A stretch of 64,000 bases of DNA from Lysobacter sp. (lineage in GTDB: Bacteria > Pseudomonadota > Gammaproteobacteria > Xanthomonadales > Xanthomonadaceae): positions 1-64,000 of the forward strand of contig DAHUXS010000017.1 in assembly GCA_027306995.1 (NCBI GenBank), read 5' to 3'. The notes below the pieces were generated by a model. That model was given only the letters and a program-made list of their open reading frames with translations, was not told the origin of the DNA and did no database searches. The translations under genes and the position numbers were made by a program. This document shows positions 1-9,101 of the stretch, in pieces (the stretch's first letter is position 1; every line of letters starts with the position of its first letter).

Positions 1-364
1 AGAACCACATCAAGCCATCCTGCTCGTGCGCGAGGCGCTTGCGTTCGATGACCAGGCCGATCGAATCGGGCATACGCTGCGGCGAGTGCGGCACCCGCGG
101 CGGCAGATAGAAAATCTCGCCGGCGCGGATGGGAATGTCGCGCACGCGGCCGTCCTCCTGCACCTTCAGCACCATCTCGCCTTCGAGCTGGTGGAAGAAT
201 TCCGGGCCTTCCTCCCAGTGGTAGTCGGTGCGCGCGTTCGGACCGCCGACGACCATCACGATGAAGTCGCCGTCGATGATGCATTTGTTGCCGACAGGGG
301 GCTTCAGCAGATGGCGGTGTTCATCGATCCATTTCTGCAGGTTGATGGGATCGGGCAGGGGCAT
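1..364 (-). CDS. nbaC: 3-hydroxyanthranilate 3,4-dioxygenase, 3' end outside window
   Basis: Ring-cleaving Fe(II) dioxygenase that turns 3-hydroxyanthranilate into 2-amino-3-carboxymuconate semialdehyde (ACMS) in tryptophan/kynurenine catabolism. The visible 121 residues begin [12 protein letters not shown] and form the cupin core. The family's iron ligands are visible as His49 (TDYHW), Glu55 ([11 protein letters not shown]) and His93 (RVPHSPQR), each offset by two from the usual bacterial numbering. The coding sequence runs off the left edge, so the C-terminus, which holds the rubredoxin-like Cys pair in many bacterial members, is not seen. It follows the RidA-like gene by 21 nt in the same direction, consistent with one operon. 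Confidence 0.93.
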   Translation of the reverse strand, partial: MPLPDPINLQKWIDEHRHLLKPPVGNKCIIDGDFIVMVVGGPNARTDYHWEEGPEFFHQLEGEMVLKVQEDGRVRDIPIRAGEIFYLPPRVPHSPQRMPDSIGLVIERKRLAHEQDGLMWF

Positions 365-385
365 GGTCGGGTTCTCCGATATGTG

Positions 386-832
386 TCAGGCGCCGTCGCG
401 CAGGCCTGCCGGCAAAAGCGCCACGCACTTGAACTCGATGGCGATCGGCGCCGGCAGCGCGGTGATGCCGAGGGTGGTGCGGCAGGGCGCACGTCCGGGG
501 TCGGGGAAATGTTCCGCCCAAATGGCGTTGTAAGTCGTGAAATCGCGCGCCATGTCGGTGAGGTAGACGGTGACATCGACCACGTCGTCCCAGCTCGCCC
601 CGCAATCGGCGAGGATGTGGCCGACATTGGCGAACACCGAATGCGTCTGCGCGGCGATGTCGTAGGAGATCAGCGAGCCGTCCTCGGCGTGGACATTGCC
701 CGGCGCGCGGTTGGTCTGCGGATCGCGCGGGCCGACGCCCGACAGGTACAACCACTGGCCGACGCGCCGCGCATGCGGGTAATGGCCAACCGGCTTCGGT
801 GCGTTGCCGCTGTGGATCCCCGTCGTGCTCAT
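386..832 (-). CDS. nbaF: RidA-family protein, probable 2-aminomuconate deaminase
   Basis: 148-residue YjgF/YER057c/UK114 (RidA) family protein starting MSTTGIHSGNAPKPVG. It has the family's core blocks (LYLSGVGPRDPQT; VDVTVYLTDMARDFTTYN; PCRTTLGITALP). RidA proteins deaminate enamine/imine intermediates. Next to a 3-hydroxyanthranilate dioxygenase and an aminomuconate-semialdehyde-type dehydrogenase, the likely substrate is 2-aminomuconate, as in the 2-nitrobenzoate/kynurenine gene sets. Its start codon overlaps the carbonic anhydrase stop (ATGA), suggesting translational coupling. A general RidA housekeeping role is the alternative; the context favours the pathway role. Confidence 0.85.
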   Translation of the reverse strand: MSTTGIHSGNAPKPVGHYPHARRVGQWLYLSGVGPRDPQTNRAPGNVHAEDGSLISYDIAAQTHSVFANVGHILADCGASWDDVVDVTVYLTDMARDFTTYNAIWAEHFPDPGRAPCRTTLGITALPAPIAIEFKCVALLPAGLRDGA

Positions 833-1491
833 CGTTCTTCCACGTCGGTACGGATACGCGCAAGGGCTTCGGGATATTCGCGGGCGAGATCGTCGTTGCC
901 GGCGACGCTGATGCCGAGATCGTGCACGCGGCCATCGCGCAGCGTGTACACCCATCCGTGCACGGCGAGTTGCTGGCCGCGCGCCCAGGCGTCCTGCACG
1001 ACGGTGGTCTCGCACACGTTCACCACCTGTTCGAGCACATTGAGCTCGCACAGGCGATCGTGCTTCAGCGCCGAATCGTCGTGACTGTCGAGGATGCCGG
1101 TGTGCATGTGGGCGACGTCCTTGACGTGGCGGACCCAGTTGTCGGCAAGGCCCAAACGCGTGCCGTGCAACGCGGCATGGACGCCGCCGCAACCGTAATG
1201 GCCGACGACCAGGATGTGCTTGACCTTGAGCACGTCGACCGCGAACTGGATCACCGACAGGCAATTGAGGTCGGTGTGCACGACGACATTGGCGATGTTG
1301 CGATGAACGAAGACTTCGCCCGGTGCCACGTCGATCACTTGGTTGGCGGGCACGCGGGAATCCGAGCAGCCGATCCACAGGTATTCCGGGGCCTGCTGCT
1401 TGGACAAGCGCTCGAAGAAGGTCGGGTCCTCGGCATGGACGCGTTCGGACCAGGCGTGGTTGCTGGCGAGAAGATGGCGGAGACGGTTCAA
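829..1491 (-). CDS. can: beta-class carbonic anhydrase
   Basis: 220-residue zinc enzyme interconverting CO2 and bicarbonate in the cytoplasm. The beta-CA zinc site is complete and numbered as in E. coli Can: Cys42 and Asp44 in GCSDSR, then His98 and Cys101 in VGHYGCGG. Length matches the Can family. It lies 13 nt downstream of the exported Tiki-like gene and overlaps the RidA-like gene by 4 bp, so it sits inside the kynurenine-type gene run. Because ACMS breakdown through ACMS decarboxylase releases CO2, co-expression could be functional, but that link is inference. Confidence 0.95.
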   Translation of the reverse strand: MNRLRHLLASNHAWSERVHAEDPTFFERLSKQQAPEYLWIGCSDSRVPANQVIDVAPGEVFVHRNIANVVVHTDLNCLSVIQFAVDVLKVKHILVVGHYGCGGVHAALHGTRLGLADNWVRHVKDVAHMHTGILDSHDDSALKHDRLCELNVLEQVVNVCETTVVQDAWARGQQLAVHGWVYTLRDGRVHDLGISVAGNDDLAREYPEALARIRTDVEER

Positions 1492-1504
1492 GTGGCGATT
1501 CCGG

Positions 1505-2791
1505 TCAGTGATTCTTGCTGGGCGGCTTGACGATGAACTGGCGTTCGATGATCTTCTGATCTTCTTCGGTAATGTAGAGCAGGCGGTAATAGCCTTCGCG
1601 CAGGAATAGCGGTGTGTTGGTATCGGCTTGCACCATCAATGCGACCTGGTCGGCGGGTATCGCCTGGTCGGGGTCACCGGCATAGAAAGCCTCGACCATG
1701 CATGGGAAATGGAAGCCACAGAGATTGGCATCGGTCGCCACTTTTTGTCGTTGCCCATCAAGGGAAAGCCAATCGGGGCGAATGACCTGTGTGGGTGATA
1801 CGGGTAACAGGATGCTCGCATCGTAGGCACCCGGGTGCTCGCTCCATGCGTTGCCGCTTGCCTTGTTGATGAAGACGGTCGGTTCGATGGCCTTGAAGGC
1901 CTTAGCGAGTTGCGCTTGCACCTCGGCAACACCGGTGGAAGAGAACGAAAGTGGCGTCAATGCAACCTGGTCGATCGACAGAACACGCACTTTCGTCTCA
2001 TCGATCAGGTTCGTGGCCATGGTCGATGCGCCGGAAATCCGCACCACGTCCGATTTCGCGGTGTGTGAATAGCCGGCGTGGAGCAAGACTCTCGCATCGG
2101 GATGGGTGGTGAGGAATTTCTGCAGGTTGTGCGCCTGGGTCGATTCGCGGATGTCGGCTTTGGACAGATAGCGATCGTCGGCTTCGTACGGTACCAGCGT
2201 ATAGCCGATCTTCAGGGCTTCGCGAATCAGCTCGGCCATGACCGGTTCCTTGGTGTATTCACCGGTGTTCAAATCCGGGAATCCGGAGGGAACCGGGTTG
2301 CTTCCATTGTTGTTGAGAGCTTCTAGCGCCAAGTAGCGATAGCCGGCATCCCACAGCGGTTTCAATAACGAGATCGTCAGCAGTCGCGTTTGCGGGACAT
2401 GGTGCGCCTCGTTGATCATCACGATCCGATAGCGGGGCGCTTGCGCGACGATCCACTGGCGGGCGTTCTCGCCGTTGTAATTCGCGGTATCGGGAAGGTT
2501 TTTGGGCGGAGGACTGGCGATCGGGAAATAAAACAGTGCATCGTTTGGACGCCCCATGATACTGGCATCGGTGGCTGCAAGCTGGCCCGCCCAGAAATTG
2601 ACATTGGGGTCGGCGAGCTGGTGTGGGTTGATGGTGAAGCGGAATCGTGCGAACGAACTTTTGTACGATTGGTACTTCTGCATGAAGTTGGCGAGTGCGG
2701 CCTGGTCGGTTCTTTGCGCCATGACAGGCGGAACCAATGCGAGACAACAGATGCCCAATGCAATGGAGAGCATTCGCGAGACGGTATTCAT
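1505..2791 (-). CDS. exported Tiki/EreA/ChaN-like superfamily protein, function unknown
   Basis: 428-residue protein with a clear signal peptide (hydrophobic residues about 7-24, then VMAQ). The core resembles the Tiki/TraB/ChaN/erythromycin-esterase fold: NEAHH, then ALEAL about 30 residues later, and a C-terminal HAGYSH block. Those His/Glu positions are where the superfamily binds metal or places its catalytic residues. No substrate can be read from sequence. The start overlaps the upstream aldehyde dehydrogenase stop by 4 bp (ATGA), so it is probably translated with the pathway genes although it appears to be periplasmic. The exact family assignment is tentative. Confidence 0.75.
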   Translation of the reverse strand: MNTVSRMLSIALGICCLALVPPVMAQRTDQAALANFMQKYQSYKSSFARFRFTINPHQLADPNVNFWAGQLAATDASIMGRPNDALFYFPIASPPPKNLPDTANYNGENARQWIVAQAPRYRIVMINEAHHVPQTRLLTISLLKPLWDAGYRYLALEALNNNGSNPVPSGFPDLNTGEYTKEPVMAELIREALKIGYTLVPYEADDRYLSKADIRESTQAHNLQKFLTTHPDARVLLHAGYSHTAKSDVVRISGASTMATNLIDETKVRVLSIDQVALTPLSFSSTGVAEVQAQLAKAFKAIEPTVFINKASGNAWSEHPGAYDASILLPVSPTQVIRPDWLSLDGQRQKVATDANLCGFHFPCMVEAFYAGDPDQAIPADQVALMVQADTNTPLFLREGYYRLLYITEEDQKIIERQFIVKPPSKNH

Positions 2792-4212
2792 GTCTTGATC
2801 CCCACGTTCTTTGCTTCGGTAAAGAAACGCATGGCCTCGGCGCCACCTTCGCGCCCGAGACCGGATTGATTGCTACCGCCAAACGGCGTGCGCAGATCGC
2901 GCATCAGCCAGGTGTTGACCCAGACCATGCCGGTGCGCAATTCGCGGGCGAAGCGCAGCGCGCGCGGCAGGTCGCGATCCCACAGCGTCGCGACTAGGCC
3001 GTAATCGCTGGCATTGGCGAGCGCGAGAGCATGGTCGTCGCCGTCGAACGGCTGCAGCGTCACAACCGGACCAAAGATTTCCTCACGGTTGGTAGCGCTG
3101 TCGGGGCCAAGGCCTTCCAGCACGGTTGGCGCGATGTACCAACCGGCGCGATCGATGGCATCGCCACCGCACAGCACGTGGGCGCCTTCGGCGCGGGCGG
3201 TCGCCAATGCGCGCATCACCTTGTCGAAATGCGCTTGCGAAACCAACGGTCCTAATTGTGTTGCAGGATCTGCTGGATCGCCGACACGCAATGCCTGCAC
3301 GCGTGCGACGAAGGCGTCGCGGAATTCATCGTAGATCGATCGCTCCACCAGCAACCGCGATCCGCACAGGCAGATCTGCCCGCTGTTCTGGAATGCCGAA
3401 CGCACGATCGTGTCGAGGTTGTCGTGCCAATCGGAATCGGCGAATACCAGGGACGGATTCTTGCCGCCGAGCTCCAGCGAGACTTTCTTCAGCAGTGGCG
3501 CGGCGAGGCTGGCGATACGCTTGCCGACTGCGGTGCTGCCGGTGAACGAAATCGCCTTCACTTGCGCATGCGTCACCATCGCTTCGCCGACCGCGGGGCC
3601 AGCGCCGTGCACGAGATTGAACACGCCGGGCGGAAACCCGATGCTCGCTGCGATTTCCGCCAACAGCGTCGCACTATGCGGCGTCACTTCCGATGGCTTG
3701 GCGACCACGCAATTGCCGGCAGCCAGCGCCGGCGCGATCTTCCAGGTGAAGAGATAGAGCGGCAGGTTCCACGGCGAGATTGTCGCGACGACGCCCAGTG
3801 GCTGTCGCAGGGTGAAATTGAGGCCGGCTTCGCCATGGTGCGATTCGCTGGCGAACTGGGTCGCCGCGTGGGCGAAGAAACGCAAGTTGGCGATCGCGCG
3901 CGGAATCTCGACATCGCGCGCCAGGGAGATTGGTTTGCCGCCGTCGCGCGACTCGGCTTGCGCGGCTTCTTCCAGTCGTTCTTCGAGAGCGTCGGCCAAA
4001 CGTTCCAGCCATTGCGCGCGTTGCGAGTTCGGCAGCGACGACCACATCGGGAAAGCGCGCTGCGCAGCCTGCATCGCGGCATCGACATCCGTAGCTGTTC
4101 CGGCGGCGACCTGGGCGATCACCTCGCCAGTTGCCGGCGCATGGACATCCAGCCACGCACCATCCACGGGCGGGTGGGATTTGCCGTCAATCCAGTGCGG
4201 GTAGCGCTGCAT
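2788..4212 (-). CDS. nbaE: aldehyde dehydrogenase, probable 2-aminomuconate 6-semialdehyde dehydrogenase
   Basis: 474-residue NAD(P)-dependent aldehyde dehydrogenase. Visible landmarks are the SPWNLPLYLF block, the GSTAVGK nucleotide-binding segment, the general-base Glu in SLELGGKNPS and the nucleophile Cys in NSGQICLCGSR. The overall pattern resembles 2-hydroxymuconic and 2-aminomuconic semialdehyde dehydrogenases. With nbaC and nbaF type genes in the same run, oxidation of 2-aminomuconate 6-semialdehyde to 2-aminomuconate is the best guess. The decarboxylase (nbaD/ACMSD) needed before it is not in the window and may lie beyond the left edge. It starts 26 nt after the SDR gene. Confidence 0.85.
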   Translation of the reverse strand: MQRYPHWIDGKSHPPVDGAWLDVHAPATGEVIAQVAAGTATDVDAAMQAAQRAFPMWSSLPNSQRAQWLERLADALEERLEEAAQAESRDGGKPISLARDVEIPRAIANLRFFAHAATQFASESHHGEAGLNFTLRQPLGVVATISPWNLPLYLFTWKIAPALAAGNCVVAKPSEVTPHSATLLAEIAASIGFPPGVFNLVHGAGPAVGEAMVTHAQVKAISFTGSTAVGKRIASLAAPLLKKVSLELGGKNPSLVFADSDWHDNLDTIVRSAFQNSGQICLCGSRLLVERSIYDEFRDAFVARVQALRVGDPADPATQLGPLVSQAHFDKVMRALATARAEGAHVLCGGDAIDRAGWYIAPTVLEGLGPDSATNREEIFGPVVTLQPFDGDDHALALANASDYGLVATLWDRDLPRALRFARELRTGMVWVNTWLMRDLRTPFGGSNQSGLGREGGAEAMRFFTEAKNVGIKT

Positions 4213-4238
4213 GACGGCAGCTTACCTGTTGGGGACGA

Positions 4239-5024
4239 TCAGATCGACTGCATCCGGCCGCCATCCACCGCAATGGACTGGCCATTGATGTAGCCACCGA
4301 CCGGGGCACACAGGAAGGCGACCAGGCCAGCAGGCTCCTCGGGGCGTGCGAAGCGTCGGGCTGGCACGCCCGAGATCATGTCGGCGCGGATCTCGGCTTC
4401 ACTGCTGCCTTCCTTCGCCATGCGCCCGCGCACGATCTGGTCGATGCGTCCGGTCTCGGTGTAACCGGGCAAGACGTTGTTGACGGTGATGCCGTCCACC
4501 GCCAGTTCGCGCGACAGCGTCTTGGCCCAGCTGGCGACCGCGCCGCGCGTGGTATTGGAAACGCCGAGACCGGGAATCGGTTCGTACACGGACGTCGAGA
4601 TGATGTTGACGATGCGGCCGTACTTCGCCTCGCGCATGCCGGGGACGAGCGCTTGCGCCAGCGCCTGGTTGGCGAGCAGGTGCTTGGTGAAGGCATCGAG
4701 GAAGGCGCCGGCGTCAGCATCGATGGCGCGACCGCCAGGCGGTCCGCCGGTGTTGTTGATCAGGATGTGGACCTGGGCATGCGCAGCAAGTTCGCGCGCT
4801 TTTTCGCCGAGCCCGATGGTGTCGGCGGCATCGGCGACGATCAATCCATGATGCTGGCCGTTCGGTGTCGGCAATGTCCGCAGCACTTCTTCCAACGCCT
4901 CGCGACGACGAGCCAGCACGGTCACTTCGGCGCCGAGCAATGCCAGTTCGTGTGCGGATGCACGGCCGATGCCTTCGGAGGCGCCGCAGACCAATGCGCG
5001 TTTGCCGGACAGGTCCAATTCCAT
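4239..5024 (-). CDS. short-chain dehydrogenase/reductase-like protein with altered catalytic residues
   Basis: 261-residue Rossmann SDR. The cofactor loop GASEGIG (residues 14-20) and the NNTGG block (90-94) are clear, as are the C-terminal LPGYTETGRI and GYINGQSIAVDGG signatures. At the active site Ser143 is present, but the usual Tyr-x3-Lys is replaced by Ser156-x3-Arg160 (GVSNTTR). Such a protein may use different chemistry or be a weak or non-canonical dehydrogenase. It lies between a small hypothetical gene and the aldehyde dehydrogenase in the kynurenine run. A good Shine-Dalgarno (CAGGAG) supports this start. The substrate is unknown. Confidence 0.85.
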   Translation of the reverse strand: MELDLSGKRALVCGASEGIGRASAHELALLGAEVTVLARRREALEEVLRTLPTPNGQHHGLIVADAADTIGLGEKARELAAHAQVHILINNTGGPPGGRAIDADAGAFLDAFTKHLLANQALAQALVPGMREAKYGRIVNIISTSVYEPIPGLGVSNTTRGAVASWAKTLSRELAVDGITVNNVLPGYTETGRIDQIVRGRMAKEGSSEAEIRADMISGVPARRFARPEEPAGLVAFLCAPVGGYINGQSIAVDGGRMQSI

Positions 5025-5046
5025 GTCATGTCTCCTGAGTGGGAGG

Positions 5047-5361
5047 TCAGGCGCGTGCGCCCAGGACTTGCACCATCAATGGCCGCAATGCGTCGTCGTT
5101 GGCGGCGCGTGGCGGCGTCACTTCGCCGAGGCGAAAACCGCGGGCGAGCGCGTCATCTTCATCGAGGCCGTCGAACGCGACGAATTCGGCGTCCATCAAT
5201 GCAGCGCGAGCGGTGTCGGGGCTGTCGTAGGACAGGGTGTTGCCGTCGGAATCGAGGACTTCCGCGGTGCCGGCTTCGCGCACGCGCAGGCGCGCCCACA
5301 CCAGCGTGCGGCCCAGGCTGGCAAGCCACCATTCGTTGTGCTGGAGAGTGTCGTCGAGCAT
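5047..5361 (-). CDS. hypothetical protein, 104 residues
   Basis: Small acidic protein starting MLDDTLQHNEWWLASLGRTL with no signal peptide or membrane segment. I do not recognise the family. The ATG at 5361 is preferred over an in-frame TTG 15 nt upstream because it lies one base after the stop of the preceding membrane-protein gene, a typical coupled junction. It is followed after 22 nt by the SDR gene. The residue composition and compact placement support a real gene; the function is open. Confidence 0.7.
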   Translation of the reverse strand: MLDDTLQHNEWWLASLGRTLVWARLRVREAGTAEVLDSDGNTLSYDSPDTARAALMDAEFVAFDGLDEDDALARGFRLGEVTPPRAANDDALRPLMVQVLGARA

Positions 5362-5362
5362 G

Positions 5363-5682
5363 TCAGACGCGTCCAAGTGCGGGGAACAGGATCGAAACCA
5401 GCCACAACAGGCCAGCTGCCAGCAATCCGCCGATGATCACCAACAACGCGATGCGCGCCGGCGTGGCAAGCCCGGTGAAGCTGCGATCGCGCACCTCGCG
5501 GTAGCGTCCGAGCAGCAGCCACGACAACGCCTTCGGATTGAGGAAGGAGAAGTCGCCGATGTGCCCGCGCAGATCGGGATGGCGATCGCGCAGGTGCACC
5601 AGCGACAGCGGCCAGAAGATCACGAAGGCGCAGAAGCCGGCGATTGCGGTGGCGAGGAACAGCATCGCGAAGAACAGCAGCA

Positions 5683-5683
<1 letters not shown>
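5363..5683 (-). CDS. small two-helix membrane protein
   Basis: 106-residue protein with a hydrophobic N-terminal helix (about residues 1-30) and a second helix near 77-101 (ARIALLVIIGGLLAAGLLW), separated by a charged loop (HLRDRHPDLRGHIGDFSFLN). The architecture suggests an inner-membrane protein with both helices embedded. I cannot name a family. The start codon overlaps the asnS stop (ATGA), so it is probably co-translated with asnS. Confidence 0.75.
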
Positions 5684-7077
<1,394 letters not shown>

Positions 7078-7148
7078 GTCTTGAATCCCGCCTCGTCCAA
7101 ACCCATCTAGAACTGGCAAGTTTAAACGACGTTCGCCATTCATCCCGC

Positions 7149-7154
7149 TAGAAT
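7149..7154 (+). promoter_or_regulatory. putative -10 element giving a leaderless transcript for the A-type Fe-S carrier gene
   Basis: TAGAAT lies 7 nt upstream of the ATG at 7162. A sigma70 transcription start 6-8 nt after the hexamer would fall on or beside the start codon. No convincing -35 is visible. Similar spacing recurs before several other genes in the window. Confidence 0.45.
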
Positions 7155-7161
7155 TATCCCC

Positions 7162-7500
7162 ATGATCACCCTCGCACCCGCCGCCCTCGAACGCGTCCGC
7201 AGCTATCTCGCCGCAGATCCCGGCAAGGCTGGCCTGCGCTTTGGCGTCCACCGCACCGGCTGCTCAGGCTGGGGCTACCGGATCGAGATGGCGGATACCG
7301 CCGCTCCCGGCGACCACGATTTCGCCCAGCAGGGCGTGCACGTGTTGGTCGACGCCGATAGCCTAGCGCTGGTCGATGGCACCGAGATCGACTTCGTGAA
7401 GCAGGGCCTGAACGAGCAGTTCGTGTTCCGAAACCCCAATGTGAAGGGCGAGTGCGGCTGCGGCGAGAGCTTCACCACGGACGCCGACCGCGCGGGGTGA
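7162..7500 (+). CDS. A-type iron-sulfur cluster carrier (IscA/ErpA/SufA family)
   Basis: 112-residue HesB/IscA-family scaffold or carrier that delivers Fe-S clusters. The three invariant Cys are present: Cys34 in RTGCSGWGY, and Cys98 and Cys100 in GECGCGES near the C-terminus. The [13 protein letters not shown] block is typical of the fold. The gene stands alone between asnS (divergent) and the rpsF operon, so sequence does not decide between IscA, SufA and ErpA. There is no Shine-Dalgarno; the -10-like TAGAAT 7 nt upstream suggests leaderless translation. Confidence 0.9.
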   Translation: MITLAPAALERVRSYLAADPGKAGLRFGVHRTGCSGWGYRIEMADTAAPGDHDFAQQGVHVLVDADSLALVDGTEIDFVKQGLNEQFVFRNPNVKGECGCGESFTTDADRAG

Positions 7501-7547
7501 GCCCGGTTGCGCCCGCCGGGCGTGCGATCCCGCAAACCCTTGATTCA

Positions 7548-7663
7548 TGCCATAATGTCCGGCTCCCGCTCCCGCGGGGGCTTGCCCGAACGCGTCGGTT
7601 CTCCGATGGCCGAGGGCTTTCCGGCCGGCATCCCGCCGTCCGGTCATCCACAAGGAAAACACA
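7548..7663 (+). promoter_or_regulatory. rpsF operon promoter (extended -10) and structured 5' leader
   Basis: TGC followed by CATAAT (7548-7556) reads as an extended -10, giving a leader of about 100 nt before rpsF. The leader is rich in short GC complementary segments (for example GGCCG..CGGCC near 7610-7635) and ends with an AAGGA ribosome-binding site. Leaders of this operon in many bacteria bind the S6:S18 pair for autoregulation. I see compatible structure but cannot fold it or confirm the CCG-bulge motif. Confidence 0.4.
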
Positions 7664-8083
7664 ATGCGTCATTACGAAGTCGTGTTCCTGGTCCATCCGG
7701 ACCAGAGCGAACAAGTGCCGGGCATGATCGAGCGCAACAGCGCCACGATCACCAATGCCGGTGGCAAGGTCCACCGCGTTGAAGATTGGGGCCGCCGCAT
7801 GCTGGCCTATCCGATCAACAACCTGGTCAAGGCCCATTACGTCATGCTCAACATCGAGTGCGAGCAGGCGACGTTGAACGAACTGGTCGACGCCTTCCGC
7901 TTCAACGATGCGGTGCTGCGCCACCTCGTCATCGTGCGCGACGAAGCCGTGACCGAACAGTCCCTGATCATGAAGAACAAGGACGAGAAGGGCGACAAGC
8001 CCGAGCGTGGCGAACGCCGCCGCCGTGACGACGAAGGCGACGCCCCGAGCGATTCCGCCGACGACACCGCCGAAGCCGCCTGA
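7664..8083 (+). CDS. rpsF: 30S ribosomal protein S6
   Basis: 139-residue S6. The N-terminus [18 protein letters not shown] and the block [20 protein letters not shown] are diagnostic. Beyond the usual core of about 100 residues it has a highly charged tail ([20 protein letters not shown]), common in gammaproteobacterial S6, where RimK-type modification acts on the C-terminus. First gene of rpsF-rpsR-rplI; the priB gene found between rpsF and rpsR in enterics is absent. Confidence 0.97.
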   Translation: MRHYEVVFLVHPDQSEQVPGMIERNSATITNAGGKVHRVEDWGRRMLAYPINNLVKAHYVMLNIECEQATLNELVDAFRFNDAVLRHLVIVRDEAVTEQSLIMKNKDEKGDKPERGERRRRDDEGDAPSDSADDTAEAA

Positions 8084-8094
8084 GGAGCACACCC

Positions 8095-8325
8095 ATGTCC
8101 AAGTTCTTCCGCCGCCGCAAGTTCTGCAAATTCACCGCCGAAGGTGTCAAGGAGATCGATTACAAGGATCTCGGCACCCTGCGCCAGTACATCACCGAGA
8201 ACGGCAAGATCATCCCGAGCCGCATCACCGGCACCAAGTCGCACTACCAGCGCCAGCTGGCGACTGCCGTGAAGCGCGCGCGCTTCCTCGCGCTGCTGCC
8301 GTACACCGACAACCACGACGTCTGA
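8095..8325 (+). CDS. rpsR: 30S ribosomal protein S18
   Basis: 76-residue S18 with the standard start [17 protein letters not shown] and the core [19 protein letters not shown] and [10 protein letters not shown]. It binds the platform of the small subunit together with S6. It begins 11 nt after the rpsF stop with a GAGGAG ribosome-binding site, so it is in the same transcript. Confidence 0.97.
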   Translation: MSKFFRRRKFCKFTAEGVKEIDYKDLGTLRQYITENGKIIPSRITGTKSHYQRQLATAVKRARFLALLPYTDNHDV

Positions 8326-8377
8326 TCCATCCGGACAGCATTTGCTGCGATCCCTGATCGCTAACGGAGATATCCAA

Positions 8378-8830
8378 ATGAAGCTCATCCTCCTGCAGAA
8401 AGTGCAGAACCTCGGCGTCCTCGGCGACACCGTGACCGTGAAGCCGGGCTATGGCCGCAACTACCTGGTGCCGCAGGGCAAGGCCGTGCCGGCCACCGCT
8501 GCCAACCTGGAGCAGTTCGAAACCAAGCGCGCCGAATACGAAGCCAAGGCCAAGGCCGTCCACGACGAAGCCGAAAGCCGCCGCGCCAAGCTGGAAGGCC
8601 AGAGCGTGACCGTGAAGTCGCACGCTTCGGCCGAAGGCAAGCTGTACGGTTCGGTGACCCCGCGCGACATCGCCGAAGCCCTGACTGCCGCCGGCCATCC
8701 GGTGCAGAAGAGCGAAGTGGTGCTGGGCGAAGGTCCGCTGCGCCATGTCGGCGAGTTCGACGTGATGGTGCATTTCGCCGCCGGCGTCGAGACGCCGGTC
8801 AAGGTGATCGTCGAAGCCGAAGCAGCCTGA
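8378..8830 (+). CDS. rplI: 50S ribosomal protein L9
   Basis: 150-residue L9. The N-terminal RNA-binding domain [17 protein letters not shown]...[13 protein letters not shown] is textbook, followed by the long connecting helix rich in Ala/Glu/Lys (about residues 45-75) and the C-terminal domain ([11 protein letters not shown]). The ATG at 8378 has an ACGGAGA Shine-Dalgarno and gives the family length. It is the last gene of the operon and is followed by a strong intrinsic terminator. Confidence 0.97.
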   Translation: MKLILLQKVQNLGVLGDTVTVKPGYGRNYLVPQGKAVPATAANLEQFETKRAEYEAKAKAVHDEAESRRAKLEGQSVTVKSHASAEGKLYGSVTPRDIAEALTAAGHPVQKSEVVLGEGPLRHVGEFDVMVHFAAGVETPVKVIVEAEAA

Positions 8831-8851
8831 TCCTGCTCCGCTGCGACATCG

Positions 8852-8877
8852 AAACGGGCGCTTCGGCGCCCGTTTTT
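8852..8877 (+). terminator. intrinsic terminator of rpsF-rpsR-rplI
   Basis: A 10-bp perfect stem (AAACGGGCGC / GCGCCCGTTT) with a UUCG tetraloop is followed by a T tract, 21 nt after the rplI stop. This is a classic Rho-independent terminator. Confidence 0.92.
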
Positions 8878-8912
8878 GCTGGTGTCGTCGCAGCTGGTGA
8901 GATCTGCACGGG

Positions 8913-8953
8913 TTATCCAGCAGATATCCACGGGATCGCAAGGGTTATCCACA
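8913..8953 (+). promoter_or_regulatory. cluster of three DnaA-box-like sites upstream of dnaB
   Basis: In the 271-nt gap between rplI and dnaB there is one perfect consensus DnaA box, TTATCCACA (8945-8953). Two degenerate copies on the same strand are TTATCCAGC (8913-8921) and ATATCCACG (8924-8932). Their starts are 11 and 21 bp apart, close to whole helical turns. This suggests DnaA control of the replicative helicase gene. No AT-rich unwinding element is seen, so an origin is unlikely. Confidence 0.55.
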
Positions 8954-9101
8954 GCATGTCCCCGCGAACACCACAATATTCCCCCCGGGTTTTGCGTAGC
9001 AGTCGGACCGGGTCCGTGATTAGATGGATCCTTCGACCCTTCATCCACCCCTATCGATCGGTGCGGGCAGCTTGATGCCTGCAGAGAGAGGTTTTGCCCC
9101 G

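Noticed and set aside
8881-9101. Replication origin near the DnaA boxes
   Set aside because: Only three boxes, no AT-rich unwinding region, no dnaA/dnaN/gyrB neighbours; a dnaB regulatory site is simpler.
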